Positions 27,211-36,232 of a stretch of DNA of 64,000 nucleotides are shown here, in pieces. Under the pieces are notes generated by a model. It was not told the DNA's origin and ran no database searches. It saw only the letters and a list, made by a program, of their open reading frames with translations. This DNA comes from JAXLQL01 sp046331625 (GTDB lineage: Bacteria > Acidobacteriota > Terriglobia > Bryobacterales > Bryobacteraceae): assembly GCA_046331625.1 (NCBI GenBank), contig JAXLQL010000011.1:1-64000 (forward strand). The letters run 5' to 3'. The translations under genes and the position numbers were made by a program. Each line of letters begins with the position of its first letter. The stretch's first letter is position 1.

Positions 27211-29790
27211 CTACTTCCCTTTTGTGACGCTGTCGCCGAACACGCGACCCAGGGCTTTCTGGGCGTCGATTCGGAAGGCGACCACGAAGCGGAGCTGGTT
27301 TGGTTCGTAGTCGGCGGCGTTGGTGCGAAGGCCGAAGTCGACGCCGATGAGGGCAGGCAAGGCCGGGATTTTCAGGCGACCTTCGATCTGCATCCTCCGG
27401 TGGATCGTGCTCGAGATCTCGACATCGGTCAGCTTGGCGTCGTTGACCACCTGGAAGCTGCCTGCTTCGGATCGCTTGCCGTCAACGACGTAGGCGTAGC
27501 GGTAACTGCGGTAGGCCGCAGACTTTCCCCAAGTCAGATCGAGGTAGCCAATAGGATCGTTGGCCACTTGCCTTTGGTGAGGTTTCTTCTCGAGACGCTT
27601 GGTGCTGGCGAGCAATTCGTACTTGTACAAACCGAACCGCACGCCATAGCCCCACATCGGTAGCAGGCCGCCGCGAGTTTCTTCGCGGTAGATGTCGAAG
27701 GTTCTCGGGTCCGAACTCGGCTTCACTTTGAGGTGGCGGTACGCCACTGTCTCCTCGCTCTGGGTCTGGCCTCCGAAGCGGAAGATCGGCGAGAAGAAGA
27801 ACGAGTACTGCTCTCCTCCATGCCGCCAGTCCATTCCCCTGAAGGAGATTGGGAAGTGGATGCCGCCGAGAATGTAGCCAGGTTGGTCCGCGCTGTACCG
27901 CAACCTGGGGCTGGTTATCGGTTGCGCGGGTTTCTGTGCACTCGCCGCAGTGCCGTCTCCGGCGGCGGTGGGAGTGGTGTTGGCGAGCCGCACCGAGACG
28001 CGCGCGTCGCCAAAGAGGTTCGCTTGCCAGCGGAACCGCTTCAATTGCAGTGGGCCGCCCCCACCTGACGTCTCCAACAACTCTCCACCGACCCGGGCAT
28101 CCGCCGTGAAGCCGATGAACGTATCTACTTGCGAGAACTGGTCTCGATAGTGACTCACCGCGCCTCCCATGGAGAAATAGCCTCTCAGGCGGCCCCAGTC
28201 GAGAATGACCGAGCGCGCGACCTCGACGCGGCTGGTCACCACTTGTTCGAGCAGTTTGGTGGGCGTTACTGGGGGGGCCTGCGCAAAGCCCGCCACGGCG
28301 ATGACGCATTCGCCGGCGTTGAGGCGAGAATCGAGTGTGATCGAGAACTTCCCATCTTTTACATCCTGCTCGGGACTCTCTTGCACGAGTTCGCCCGAGC
28401 GGCAACGGGCGACTGCCGCCTGTTCGGCGGGCGAACTGGCCACCAGGGGAAGCGCAATCTCGGCTGGATCCTGCAGTTGACGAACCTCTAGCTCGAGGCG
28501 CCGCTCGGTGAGAGTCGGGAGCTTTGCCACCCGGAGGGCTGCTTCGACACGACCCTTCTCGGGGTTGTCGTTCGCGAGGGTAGCCAACTCCGTTTCCAGC
28601 CTCGTCTTTTGAGCGGAACGCCGCTCTTTGACGTTCTCGAGACTCTCTTGTTTCTTCTGCCGCTCCTGTTCGATTTCATCCTGCGTGAGCGTTTCCAACT
28701 GCCACCCTGAGTAAACCTGAATGCGGACCTTCCCCACTCCTCCGTTGGCCGTTCCCGTGATCAAGCCGTCGCCCTCGTGCAGAACCGGATTCACGGTGAG
28801 CCGTGGGATCAGGATCTCGTACGGTTTGGCGTCGGTCGACTGCATGGAGTCCCCTTTGGTCTGGGTTGAGAATACTACCTCCAACCTCGTTTGATCCTCA
28901 GTAGCGCAGAACAACCCACGATCGAGCGCGACCTCGACGAAGTTCGCCTTCCGCTCGTCGTCGGTCAGCGCGCGTTCCTTTTCCTCCCAGCAGGTGGTCA
29001 CCTTGATGCTCGCCTTCTCCACCTTGTCAGGGAACTTCTCGAAATACACTTTCACTTTCTGCGATCCGTAGTAGGCCTCGATCGAAGTGACGGTGGCCTT
29101 GTATGGAGCAGCGGCCTTCGCCATTACCTTCGAGGCCGAGGAGAGCGGTCCACCTTCCTCCTGGACCCTCACTCGCTCGCCCTCGTTCAAAGGACCCGAA
29201 AGTGAGACCTTAACCTTGCACTTTTCGGACTCTTTCGAGCATTCCGCCGGAACTGCCGCTTGCTTGGTTTGGAGGCGGTCTTTGTCTGCGCTGTCTGTAA
29301 CGACAACGAAGACTGACGCAGCGCCCGGTATGGCGATCACAGAAACGGCTTTCGCTCCGTCTTCCAACTTGCCGTCGATCTCTGGCGTGCCGGGCACTCT
29401 CCGGGCAGGCGACTTCTCACTCGAAAGGTCTCCGGCGGTATGCTGCACCTGGACCCGGTCGCCGCCCTTCAGCGGCCCGGCGAGGTGCAGTTCGAATTCA
29501 CCGCGGGTCAGTTCGAGCAAGGCTTTCTCCACGGTGGCGTCCTTGTCATTGACGAAGACTTTGAACGCGCTGGCAGAGCCGTTCGGAGGCAGAGAGAACG
29601 ATCCCTTGATCAAGGCGGAGCCTTCTTCGAGGCCGCCGTGGATGACCGGAGTTGGCAGTCCGGCGGCGTGAAGACCGGCACCTACCGCGACGACAAGGAC
29701 GACAAGCAGGGTCTTGCGGATGGCCGCGATGGCAAGCGGCGAAGAATGAGGTCGCTCAGCGGTGATTCTGGGGAATGATCTTGCGGACAT
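27211..29790 (-). CDS. Large secreted protein with Ig-like repeats, coiled coil and probable beta-barrel C terminus
   Basis: A protein of about 859 residues from ATG 29790. It has a signal-type helix (KTLLVVLVVAVGAGLHAAG), then repeated beta-rich segments that keep returning to PLKGGDRVQVQ, PLNEGERVRVQ and HEGDGLITGTANGG, like bacterial Ig-type linkers. A charged coiled coil lies near the middle (DEIEQERQKKQESLENVKERR). The final third is rich in aromatic alternation (FRFGGQTQS, GLYKYELLAS, AYRSYRYAYV) and ends QLRFVVAFRIDAQK, suggesting an outer-membrane barrel. It starts 46 bp after the stop of the 565-residue protein gene and so may be the last member of the kinase/GT41 operon. An ATG at 29808 is an alternative start. 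Confidence 0.65.
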   Translation of the reverse strand: MSARSFPRITAERPHSSPLAIAAIRKTLLVVLVVAVGAGLHAAGLPTPVIHGGLEEGSALIKGSFSLPPNGSASAFKVFVNDKDATVEKALLELTRGEFELHLAGPLKGGDRVQVQHTAGDLSSEKSPARRVPGTPEIDGKLEDGAKAVSVIAIPGAASVFVVVTDSADKDRLQTKQAAVPAECSKESEKCKVKVSLSGPLNEGERVRVQEEGGPLSSASKVMAKAAAPYKATVTSIEAYYGSQKVKVYFEKFPDKVEKASIKVTTCWEEKERALTDDERKANFVEVALDRGLFCATEDQTRLEVVFSTQTKGDSMQSTDAKPYEILIPRLTVNPVLHEGDGLITGTANGGVGKVRIQVYSGWQLETLTQDEIEQERQKKQESLENVKERRSAQKTRLETELATLANDNPEKGRVEAALRVAKLPTLTERRLELEVRQLQDPAEIALPLVASSPAEQAAVARCRSGELVQESPEQDVKDGKFSITLDSRLNAGECVIAVAGFAQAPPVTPTKLLEQVVTSRVEVARSVILDWGRLRGYFSMGGAVSHYRDQFSQVDTFIGFTADARVGGELLETSGGGGPLQLKRFRWQANLFGDARVSVRLANTTPTAAGDGTAASAQKPAQPITSPRLRYSADQPGYILGGIHFPISFRGMDWRHGGEQYSFFFSPIFRFGGQTQSEETVAYRHLKVKPSSDPRTFDIYREETRGGLLPMWGYGVRFGLYKYELLASTKRLEKKPHQRQVANDPIGYLDLTWGKSAAYRSYRYAYVVDGKRSEAGSFQVVNDAKLTDVEISSTIHRRMQIEGRLKIPALPALIGVDFGLRTNAADYEPNQLRFVVAFRIDAQKALGRVFGDSVTKGK

Positions 29791-29836
29791 ATTAGGCTCC
29801 GCAAGCATACGCGCAGGGTGAGGTAGAACCGTGACA

Positions 29837-31534
29837 TCATCTGGGTCTGCTTCTTCCAGGAGTCGAGGGCGTGAAAAGCGATGCAAACTTCGCGGATCCC
29901 TCCGAGACAGCCTGACGAGCGCGCTCGGCCGCCTTGGTGATTGCAGAACCCACGATCTTGTCGAAGTTGTCCGGCGATGCATTCTTGAAGGTCTCCGGTT
30001 CGACGTGAGGGAATTCCCTTCGGATGGTCAGAACCGCAGCTCCCAGAGCCACCTCGATGAAGGGCTCTGAACAGAACCACGGCAAAGCCTCTTCGTTCGG
30101 AACGGCAGGTCGCCAAGGGTCCACATGCGGCCGAAGGGCCCCAGGAATCGAGTCGCTGGCTATGCCCAGGACCAATTGCCTCGCCCGGCACCGACCAAGG
30201 CTTTTCGTGAGAACATCGCGGGCATGCCCGCCGACCTCCCAGGTGAGCCTCAAGTCCGCTGAAGGAGCGGCCACAGACGGATTGTTCGTGACGGCTTCGA
30301 TGACACGGCTTTCGAAAACCAACCACCAGAGAATTGCTCGCCACATCGATCGTTGCTGTTCTGGCCGTGAGAGCCACAGCCCGATGTTCCTGTAGTACGT
30401 TTTGATCTGCTCTAGGTGCGCCTGGCCGGTCGAACTTACGAGGAAACCGAAGTGCTTGGGATCGGTCTTGGATGCGCTGCTGTCCCCGACCAAATTGATA
30501 TTGATGAAGTGATGCCAAGTCGCGTCCGTCACCACTCGGCCGACGTCGGCTAGATGCCCATCGTAGGCCGCGATCGCTCCAAAGGAGTGGGCCTTTGTCG
30601 GTTTCTTGCTTCGAGGCAAGCCGAACTCTTTGGTAGCCGTCTTGCCAGCATTGACGTAGGAGAAGGCGATGACCTCAGGAAGTGGTCGTGGATTCCCGTT
30701 GACGCCAAGCGGGTATTCTCCATGATCCGCCTCACCTGAAGCAGGCGCTACGCACTGTCCCTCATGGGGGTGGTCTGGTAGGATTCGGATCGTACCCTGG
30801 GGGCCGCAGAGTAGCGGATGGGGGTAGCTTTCGCGCCAGAGCCCAGCCCACTCCGTGTAAAGCTTTGGATCAATAGGTTGAGGGATGTCGTCCGACTGAT
30901 CGTCGAATTCGGTACCTTCGGTACCTTGTTGGTTGGTGTCGTTGCGGTTCTGCCCATTCATTGCAGCGTCCTCGTCACCGTCAGGGGCCATCCAGAGTCT
31001 CATCGATTTCGCTCTCGGTACTCGGCTGCAGAGGCAGTGTCCCAAAGAGCCGTGATCGCCGGTGGCGAACACGCCGCCGCCCGAATTCATGAAATCTAAG
31101 AGTGCCGTGACCTCGGCGTCTCGTAGGCCGCGCGCAGTCGCACAACTTCCTCCTGGGTCGGCTTTTCCGAATAGCCAAGCCTGATCGTACATTCGACCGC
31201 CGAAGTGCTCAATGTTGTCGAAACCGAAGTTCGGGATTCTGCGGGTGATGCCGGACTCTCCTTCGAGCATCTTCGATAGATCCGGGGAACCCATGTGCGC
31301 CAGAGTAATTCGGAATCGAGCGAAGCTTCCTGGGATTTGCAACAATGCGCGCACGAACGCCGACAGTCCGAAATCACCATCGGAGTAGTCAAGATCGGCG
31401 TCTGCTACAAGCAGCACGCTAATAATACAGGGACAGACGTAGGGGTAGCAGTTCTCGGGATGTTCCCAAACACTCCGTCGCCAACGCTCGCGTCCTGCGA
31501 GAAGCCTCGAATTCTCCGCCGTAAGAAAAGTCAC
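29837..31534 (-). CDS. 565-residue protein of unrecognised family, possible GATase-like N-terminal fold
   Basis: The start is GTG 31534: GGAG stands 8 nt upstream, and the codon overlaps the GT41 stop as GTGA. No signal peptide or membrane helix is apparent. Conspicuous motifs are VADADLDYSDGDFGLSAFVRA at 43-63, FDNIEHFGGRMYDQAWLFG, GGGVFATGDHGSLG at 152-165, VPRAKSMRLW, and VVTDATWHHFININ near 335. The pattern of a beta strand, GGG and a conserved DH loop recalls ThuA/class I glutamine-amidotransferase-like folds, but no catalytic Cys is obvious. An Asn/Asp/Gln-rich linker lies near 190-220. It is probably a cytoplasmic partner of the GT41 enzyme. No function can be named. Confidence 0.6.
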   Translation of the reverse strand: MTFLTAENSRLLAGRERWRRSVWEHPENCYPYVCPCIISVLLVADADLDYSDGDFGLSAFVRALLQIPGSFARFRITLAHMGSPDLSKMLEGESGITRRIPNFGFDNIEHFGGRMYDQAWLFGKADPGGSCATARGLRDAEVTALLDFMNSGGGVFATGDHGSLGHCLCSRVPRAKSMRLWMAPDGDEDAAMNGQNRNDTNQQGTEGTEFDDQSDDIPQPIDPKLYTEWAGLWRESYPHPLLCGPQGTIRILPDHPHEGQCVAPASGEADHGEYPLGVNGNPRPLPEVIAFSYVNAGKTATKEFGLPRSKKPTKAHSFGAIAAYDGHLADVGRVVTDATWHHFININLVGDSSASKTDPKHFGFLVSSTGQAHLEQIKTYYRNIGLWLSRPEQQRSMWRAILWWLVFESRVIEAVTNNPSVAAPSADLRLTWEVGGHARDVLTKSLGRCRARQLVLGIASDSIPGALRPHVDPWRPAVPNEEALPWFCSEPFIEVALGAAVLTIRREFPHVEPETFKNASPDNFDKIVGSAITKAAERARQAVSEGSAKFASLFTPSTPGRSRPR

Positions 31535-33345
31535 GAACTCATCTCCTGTTCCACCGAGTAGCGCGCCCGGTCTTTTGACGCTTGCTTGTCGCACCATTCG
31601 ATCCACGCCCACCTGAACGCACTCTCGATTTCCTTCATCACTCTCCGGCCGTCGCATACCGTGGACTCGGCAATCTGCGTTCGCAGGCGCGAGCGCAAAG
31701 AAGCCAGGTCGCCGGCGCTAGCAGCCATGGCCGAGGCTGTTTCAGCGTATTGCTCTATCGAGTTGACCACCCATTCATCCAGACCCGCGCGATGGAGGAT
31801 CGCGGCCGATACACGCGAAGCAAAGCGGTCGCCTGCAAGAGTCACCACCGGAACACCCATCCAAAGACACTCGCATGTCGTTGTTTGCCCGCTGTATGGA
31901 AACGCGTCGAGTGCAATATCGATCTTGGACATCAGTGCAAGATGCCGGGGCAATGAAAGCGGGCCCACGAACTCCACTCGGTCTGGGCTGACACCTCTTG
32001 CGGTCAAAGCTCCCACAACTCGTGCGCGAACTCCCGATCCTGGCTGATCAAATCCGGTGACGGCGTAGTGAATCAGCAGGCGTGACCCGACTGAAGCGCG
32101 CAGAGTGCCCGCCAAGGCATCGAAGACCCCCTCATTCATCTTGAGGGGCGACTGAAAGAAGCCAAACGTCACGTGCCCTTCAGTTATGCATGGCGGCGGC
32201 GAGACCGGAGGTGCATCCGGTGGAGGCTCGTAAACCAGGTATCCGCTGGGGACCCTCAACAGCGTTTCGCAATAGTGTCGCTCTGTCTGTCCTGGAGGAT
32301 CCGCCCACTGATCTGTAAGTCTGTAGTCGATTTGATCAAGACCAGTCGTGGCTGGGTATCGGGGATACGAGATCTGGACCGGCGCGGGCTTGCGAGCGAA
32401 TACACCTAGCCTTCTGTGAGGAAGGTGGCCGGAAATATCGAGTAGGATATCGATCTTGTCCTGCTGGATTGCTCTAGCGATATCGGCGTCGTCCAAGGTA
32501 GAAACATCCAACCACTGATCAACGAGTTCGCAATACAGTTCGGTGATCGCGTCCGATTCAGGCTGTGAACCGTAGGCGAACAACTTGATTTGCTTGCGAC
32601 TGCGATGGCGCAACAGCGGTGGCAGGAAGAAACGGGCCGAACCGAATGCGAACTCTCCAGAGAGAATACCGACCCGTAACCTTCGCGTCCGAGACGGCGT
32701 ATTCGCATAGAGTTGGAGGTCAGCCGATTCAAAGGGCCAGCGGCGATGCTCATCCAGTAGACTCTCTGGCGATTGTTTGGGGTCCATTAGCAGCGTGTGC
32801 AGACAAATGGAGTGAAGTTGCCCGTCGGTCGGGTCGATTCGAAGGGCCGTCCGGAAGGCGGCGATGGCTTCGGGGGTCTGACCGGCTCTCATTCGCGCGG
32901 CGGCCAGCCTGGACCAAGCGGCTGCTTGCTCTGGGCATAGTTCCGCTAGTCGGCTGGACGTTGAGATCGCCATCGCCTCCTGATCAATTTCGATCAGGAA
33001 TCGCGACGCCGCGTCTAACGTCTGGACAGATGTCGGATCTAGGCGGAGACTCTCTCGAAAGGCCTCTGTCGCATTCTCCGCCTGACCGAATTCCGCCCAA
33101 GCGCGACCGACCGTGCAATGAAGAAGCGGCGACTCCCGGACAAAGTCGAGGGACCGAAGTCCTTCGTCGAGAGCTTGCTCGGTCTCGCCCAGTTCGAGCA
33201 GCGTCAGGGGGTAGTGGATCCGGGCACCGCGATGTCCCGGATCCTGAAGAAGGCAGGCCTCGAAGGCCCGTCGCGCTTCTTGCCAATGAGCGCCAGCTAC
33301 TGCTTGGACGCCGACGGCGTAGCGAGAGGTGCAGTCACGATTCAT
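31531..33345 (-). CDS. TPR-GT41 glycosyltransferase (O-GlcNAc transferase/SPINDLY-like)
   Basis: A 604-residue cytoplasmic protein. Residues about 1-190 are tetratricopeptide repeats (AVAGAHWQEARRAFEACLLQDP, AENATEAFRESLRLDP, GQTPEAIAAFRTALRIDP). The rest is the GT41 catalytic region: LRVGILSGEF, KPAPVQISYPRYPATTGLDQ, ITEGHVTFGFFQSPLKMNE, and the donor-site signature AFPYSGQTTTCECLWMGVPV followed by RFASRVSAAIL. GT41 enzymes add GlcNAc, glucose or fucose to Ser/Thr of proteins chosen by the TPRs. Its ATG shares one base with the stop of the upstream 70-residue gene (TGATG), and its stop overlaps the next GTG. Strong coupling to a tiny upstream protein suggests that protein, or the kinase, as its target. 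Confidence 0.87.
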   Translation of the reverse strand: MNRDCTSRYAVGVQAVAGAHWQEARRAFEACLLQDPGHRGARIHYPLTLLELGETEQALDEGLRSLDFVRESPLLHCTVGRAWAEFGQAENATEAFRESLRLDPTSVQTLDAASRFLIEIDQEAMAISTSSRLAELCPEQAAAWSRLAAARMRAGQTPEAIAAFRTALRIDPTDGQLHSICLHTLLMDPKQSPESLLDEHRRWPFESADLQLYANTPSRTRRLRVGILSGEFAFGSARFFLPPLLRHRSRKQIKLFAYGSQPESDAITELYCELVDQWLDVSTLDDADIARAIQQDKIDILLDISGHLPHRRLGVFARKPAPVQISYPRYPATTGLDQIDYRLTDQWADPPGQTERHYCETLLRVPSGYLVYEPPPDAPPVSPPPCITEGHVTFGFFQSPLKMNEGVFDALAGTLRASVGSRLLIHYAVTGFDQPGSGVRARVVGALTARGVSPDRVEFVGPLSLPRHLALMSKIDIALDAFPYSGQTTTCECLWMGVPVVTLAGDRFASRVSAAILHRAGLDEWVVNSIEQYAETASAMAASAGDLASLRSRLRTQIAESTVCDGRRVMKEIESAFRWAWIEWCDKQASKDRARYSVEQEMSS

Positions 33346-33557
33346 CAGGAGAATACGATCGTAGTGCCTTCCAGCTTTACGCTATCGTCGCTTTCGATCA
33401 CGATTTCTTTGGCGTTTGCCAAGTTGACTTGACCATAGACGTGTGCGCCCTCATTTGCCAGCACCACCTTGAGGATCTGCCCCTTTCCGCCTCCCTTCGG
33501 CTTCACATTGAAGGACAGGGAGGCCTTTTCTTTCTCGCAAGATTGTTCGTGTTTCAT
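33345..33557 (-). CDS. 70-residue protein coupled to the GT41 gene
   Basis: A small cytoplasmic protein beginning MKHEQSCEKEKASLSFNVKP and ending in DDSVKLEGTTIVFS. AGGAG lies 7 nt before ATG 33557, so translation is well supported. The first 20 residues are charged and carry the only Cys. The rest looks like a small beta sheet with a Gly/Lys loop (KPKGGGKGQILKV) and a Ser/Thr-bearing C-terminal strand. No family is recognised and there is no signal peptide. It starts 35 bp after the kinase stop and overlaps the GT41 start by one base. It may be a modification substrate or an adaptor of the glycosyltransferase; this is inference from position and size. Confidence 0.7.
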   Translation of the reverse strand: MKHEQSCEKEKASLSFNVKPKGGGKGQILKVVLANEGAHVYGQVNLANAKEIVIESDDSVKLEGTTIVFS

Positions 33558-33592
33558 GCAATGCTCCTTTCGATAAGTGTGCTCGGGAAGAC

Positions 33593-36232
33593 TCACAGGC
33601 GCATCGATAGCATCGCCCGTCGATAGCCGTCCGTATCGCGGATCGGGTCCCAAAGCGGCAGTACTTTGAGATACAGCAGTCCCCGGTCCTTGATTCTTTC
33701 CGCTTCCAGAAGGTGCGCGGCGGCACGTTCCTTTTCGCGGAGTTGCCCGTAGACTAGTGCCAAACTGACGGGCGAAATCCTCCCAATGTGGGCGTAGTTC
33801 GTGAGCCGCTGAAGCGCAGTTTGAGCGCCGGCTACGTCGCCGCGCATCGCGCTGTACATGGCGGTCATGTAGTCGGAAAACGGCGTCCTCAGCGGCCCCG
33901 CCACCGGATCTCCCCGTTCTTCGAGTGAGCGAACTTGCTCCGCTTCACGTAGCGCAAGCTCGAAATAGCTCTTAGCTTCCGCGCCGGCAGACGACTGGCC
34001 TTCGAGCGCATAGACAGAGCCCAAGATCGTATGTGCGTTGAGGAAGTCGCGCTGGGCCAGCGTCCATTTCAAATGCTCTTCGGCTTCCTTGTAGCGTCTG
34101 GCAAGCATCAGGCACATCCCGTACGCCGAGTGCGCCGGATAGTCATAAGGATCTAACTCCAACCCCTTCCGGACCAGTGCCAACGCCTCCTCGAACCTCC
34201 CGAACTGAATGATCAATCCGCCGTACCGGCGATAGGCTACAGGCGACTTCGGATCCAACCGGATCGCTTCCTTGTAGCTCGCCTCGGACCCTTCCCAGTC
34301 CCACATCATCTGCTTCACGCCTGCCAGCGCCGCATGAGCCTCGGGCGCGAGGGGGTTCAGCCGTACCGCCTGTTCGGCTGCTTCCTTCGCCTGCCGGGTC
34401 AATGCTTCCTGGTCGCCACGCCGTGTGTCGACCTGTGCCCGATACGCATCGCAAAGGGCCGCATAGGCGAGGCCGAAATTGCGGTCCTCCCGAATCGCAC
34501 TCTCGAACAACTGAATCGCCTGCTCCACGTGAGCGGGACTCCGGTCATCGAGCATCTGCCTGCCACGCAAGTAGAAGTGGTAGGCGGCGGGACTCTGGGT
34601 AACCGGGTCCTGGGCTGCGCGCCACCCGAACATCTCCCGCACCGACTGAACCGAGCGCATTCCAGCGTACTGCACGCGTGCGGGGCCGGGCGCTTCGGAG
34701 AACACCTGCTTCTGGAGACCCTGCACGACGTTGTTGGCAATCTCGGTCTCCAACTCGAGGGGGTTGTCGAGATTTCGATCGAACCGTTCCGACCAGATCA
34801 CCGCATTACCCTTTTCGGAATCCGTCAGTCTCAGTGTCAGGCGAACCATCGGCCCATGCTTTTGCAGGTCGCCATCCAACTGGAAGCGATCGTGCACCGC
34901 GTCAAGCGGCGCTTTTTCGCGCGTCCGGTAGTACTGCTTCACGCTCAGACCTTCCACTTTGGTCAGTCGCATCACCAACTCGCTCGCCATCCCGCTCGGC
35001 AAATGCTTGTATGCGGGATCATTGGCCATGTCGTTGATCTGAAACACCACGAGCGATGCGTGAAACGGGGGTGGCAGCACGCCGAAGAGCAGTCCGCCCG
35101 CCAACAATGGCACCAACGCTGCGCCGTACCAGGCTCGCCGCGATTGGCGTCTGCCGGAGACTGGCGCTGGTTTGGGTGCATCGTCAGCAACTAACGCGAA
35201 AACGAAGCCCGCGGAGGGACATCGATGTGCCGGTTCAATTTCCAGACACTGGAGAATCGCCCACTGCCAGCGTTCCGGCAGCCCCTCCGACCGCACAGAC
35301 GGCCGGATCGGTTGCTCCCACAGCCGCTGGTAAATCAACGACCCCAACGAGTCCGCCTGAAACGCCCGCGTCCGAGTCACCATCTCATCCATCACCAACC
35401 CGAACGCATAGATGTCGCTTGCGGCGGTTGCCTTCTCGTTGCGCAATTGCTCCGGCGCCATGAAATAGGGTGCACCTGCTTGCGCGTCGGACTTCGTCTT
35501 GTACCACTCCCGGTCTTCGAGCGGTTTCGCGAGTCCGAAATCGGTGACCACTGCCCGGGTCGATCCATCGGCCTGCTCCACCAGCATTATGTTGCCGGGC
35601 TTGAGGTCGCGATGCACGATTCGCGCCGCGTGCAGTGCATCGAGCGCCGCCGCCACCTGCTTCAGAATCGGGAGCGCCTTCTCCGTGCTCATGGGCCGCT
35701 CGCGTTCGAGCACGGCCTGCAGCGTCTCACCCTCGAGCCACTCCATCGTAAGGCAGGTGATGATGGAGCCGTCCGGCTGCGTGTGCTCGATCATGTCGAA
35801 CACGCGGCACAGGTTCGGATGCGAGACCTCGCGCGCGACGAGAATCTCGCGGTTGAATCGCTCACGCGCATCGGAGTCCGGGCGCCAATCCGATCGGATG
35901 GTCTTGAGCCCAACCCGCAACCGGAGCCGGTCATCCCAGCACTCGTAGACTTCGCCCATGCCACCGCGGCCGCGGAACCGGATGACGCGAAATCGCCCGG
36001 CCAAGGTCTGTCCCTCGCGGAACACGTGCGGCAACCCAGAGGAGGCGTCGTCGACAAGGAATCCTTTGGACGGACCACGGCCTTCCAGGATCTCCTGAAG
36101 TTCCCTCCGAAGTTCTGGATCTCTTGCACAGGCTTCCTCGATGTAGGCCGACCGCTGGGGCTCGTCCAAGTCGAGTGCCTGGTTCAGCACACGCTTAAGT
36201 TGCGCCCTCTGTTCGCCCGTCATCGCCCTCAT
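33593..36232 (-). CDS. Membrane Ser/Thr protein kinase (PknB-type) with C-terminal TPR domain
   Basis: An 879-residue protein. An 80-residue helical N terminus (LKRVLNQALDLDEPQRSAYI) precedes a Hanks-type kinase. The kinase has the Gly loop at 88-96 (RGRGGMGEVY), Lys110, HRDLKPGN at 207-214 and DFG at 231-233. A single membrane helix lies near 363-383. The outer part carries a segment like the TolB-amino-terminal/FlgO-type domains of acidobacterial kinases (SLVVFQINDM), then about eight TPRs to the end. ATG 36232 is supported by GGAGG 5 nt upstream. It overlaps the ECF sigma gene by about 38 bp. The sigma/kinase pair is a known acidobacterial and planctomycete arrangement in which phosphorylation is thought to control the sigma factor. 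Confidence 0.9.
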   Translation of the reverse strand: MRAMTGEQRAQLKRVLNQALDLDEPQRSAYIEEACARDPELRRELQEILEGRGPSKGFLVDDASSGLPHVFREGQTLAGRFRVIRFRGRGGMGEVYECWDDRLRLRVGLKTIRSDWRPDSDARERFNREILVAREVSHPNLCRVFDMIEHTQPDGSIITCLTMEWLEGETLQAVLERERPMSTEKALPILKQVAAALDALHAARIVHRDLKPGNIMLVEQADGSTRAVVTDFGLAKPLEDREWYKTKSDAQAGAPYFMAPEQLRNEKATAASDIYAFGLVMDEMVTRTRAFQADSLGSLIYQRLWEQPIRPSVRSEGLPERWQWAILQCLEIEPAHRCPSAGFVFALVADDAPKPAPVSGRRQSRRAWYGAALVPLLAGGLLFGVLPPPFHASLVVFQINDMANDPAYKHLPSGMASELVMRLTKVEGLSVKQYYRTREKAPLDAVHDRFQLDGDLQKHGPMVRLTLRLTDSEKGNAVIWSERFDRNLDNPLELETEIANNVVQGLQKQVFSEAPGPARVQYAGMRSVQSVREMFGWRAAQDPVTQSPAAYHFYLRGRQMLDDRSPAHVEQAIQLFESAIREDRNFGLAYAALCDAYRAQVDTRRGDQEALTRQAKEAAEQAVRLNPLAPEAHAALAGVKQMMWDWEGSEASYKEAIRLDPKSPVAYRRYGGLIIQFGRFEEALALVRKGLELDPYDYPAHSAYGMCLMLARRYKEAEEHLKWTLAQRDFLNAHTILGSVYALEGQSSAGAEAKSYFELALREAEQVRSLEERGDPVAGPLRTPFSDYMTAMYSAMRGDVAGAQTALQRLTNYAHIGRISPVSLALVYGQLREKERAAAHLLEAERIKDRGLLYLKVLPLWDPIRDTDGYRRAMLSMRL

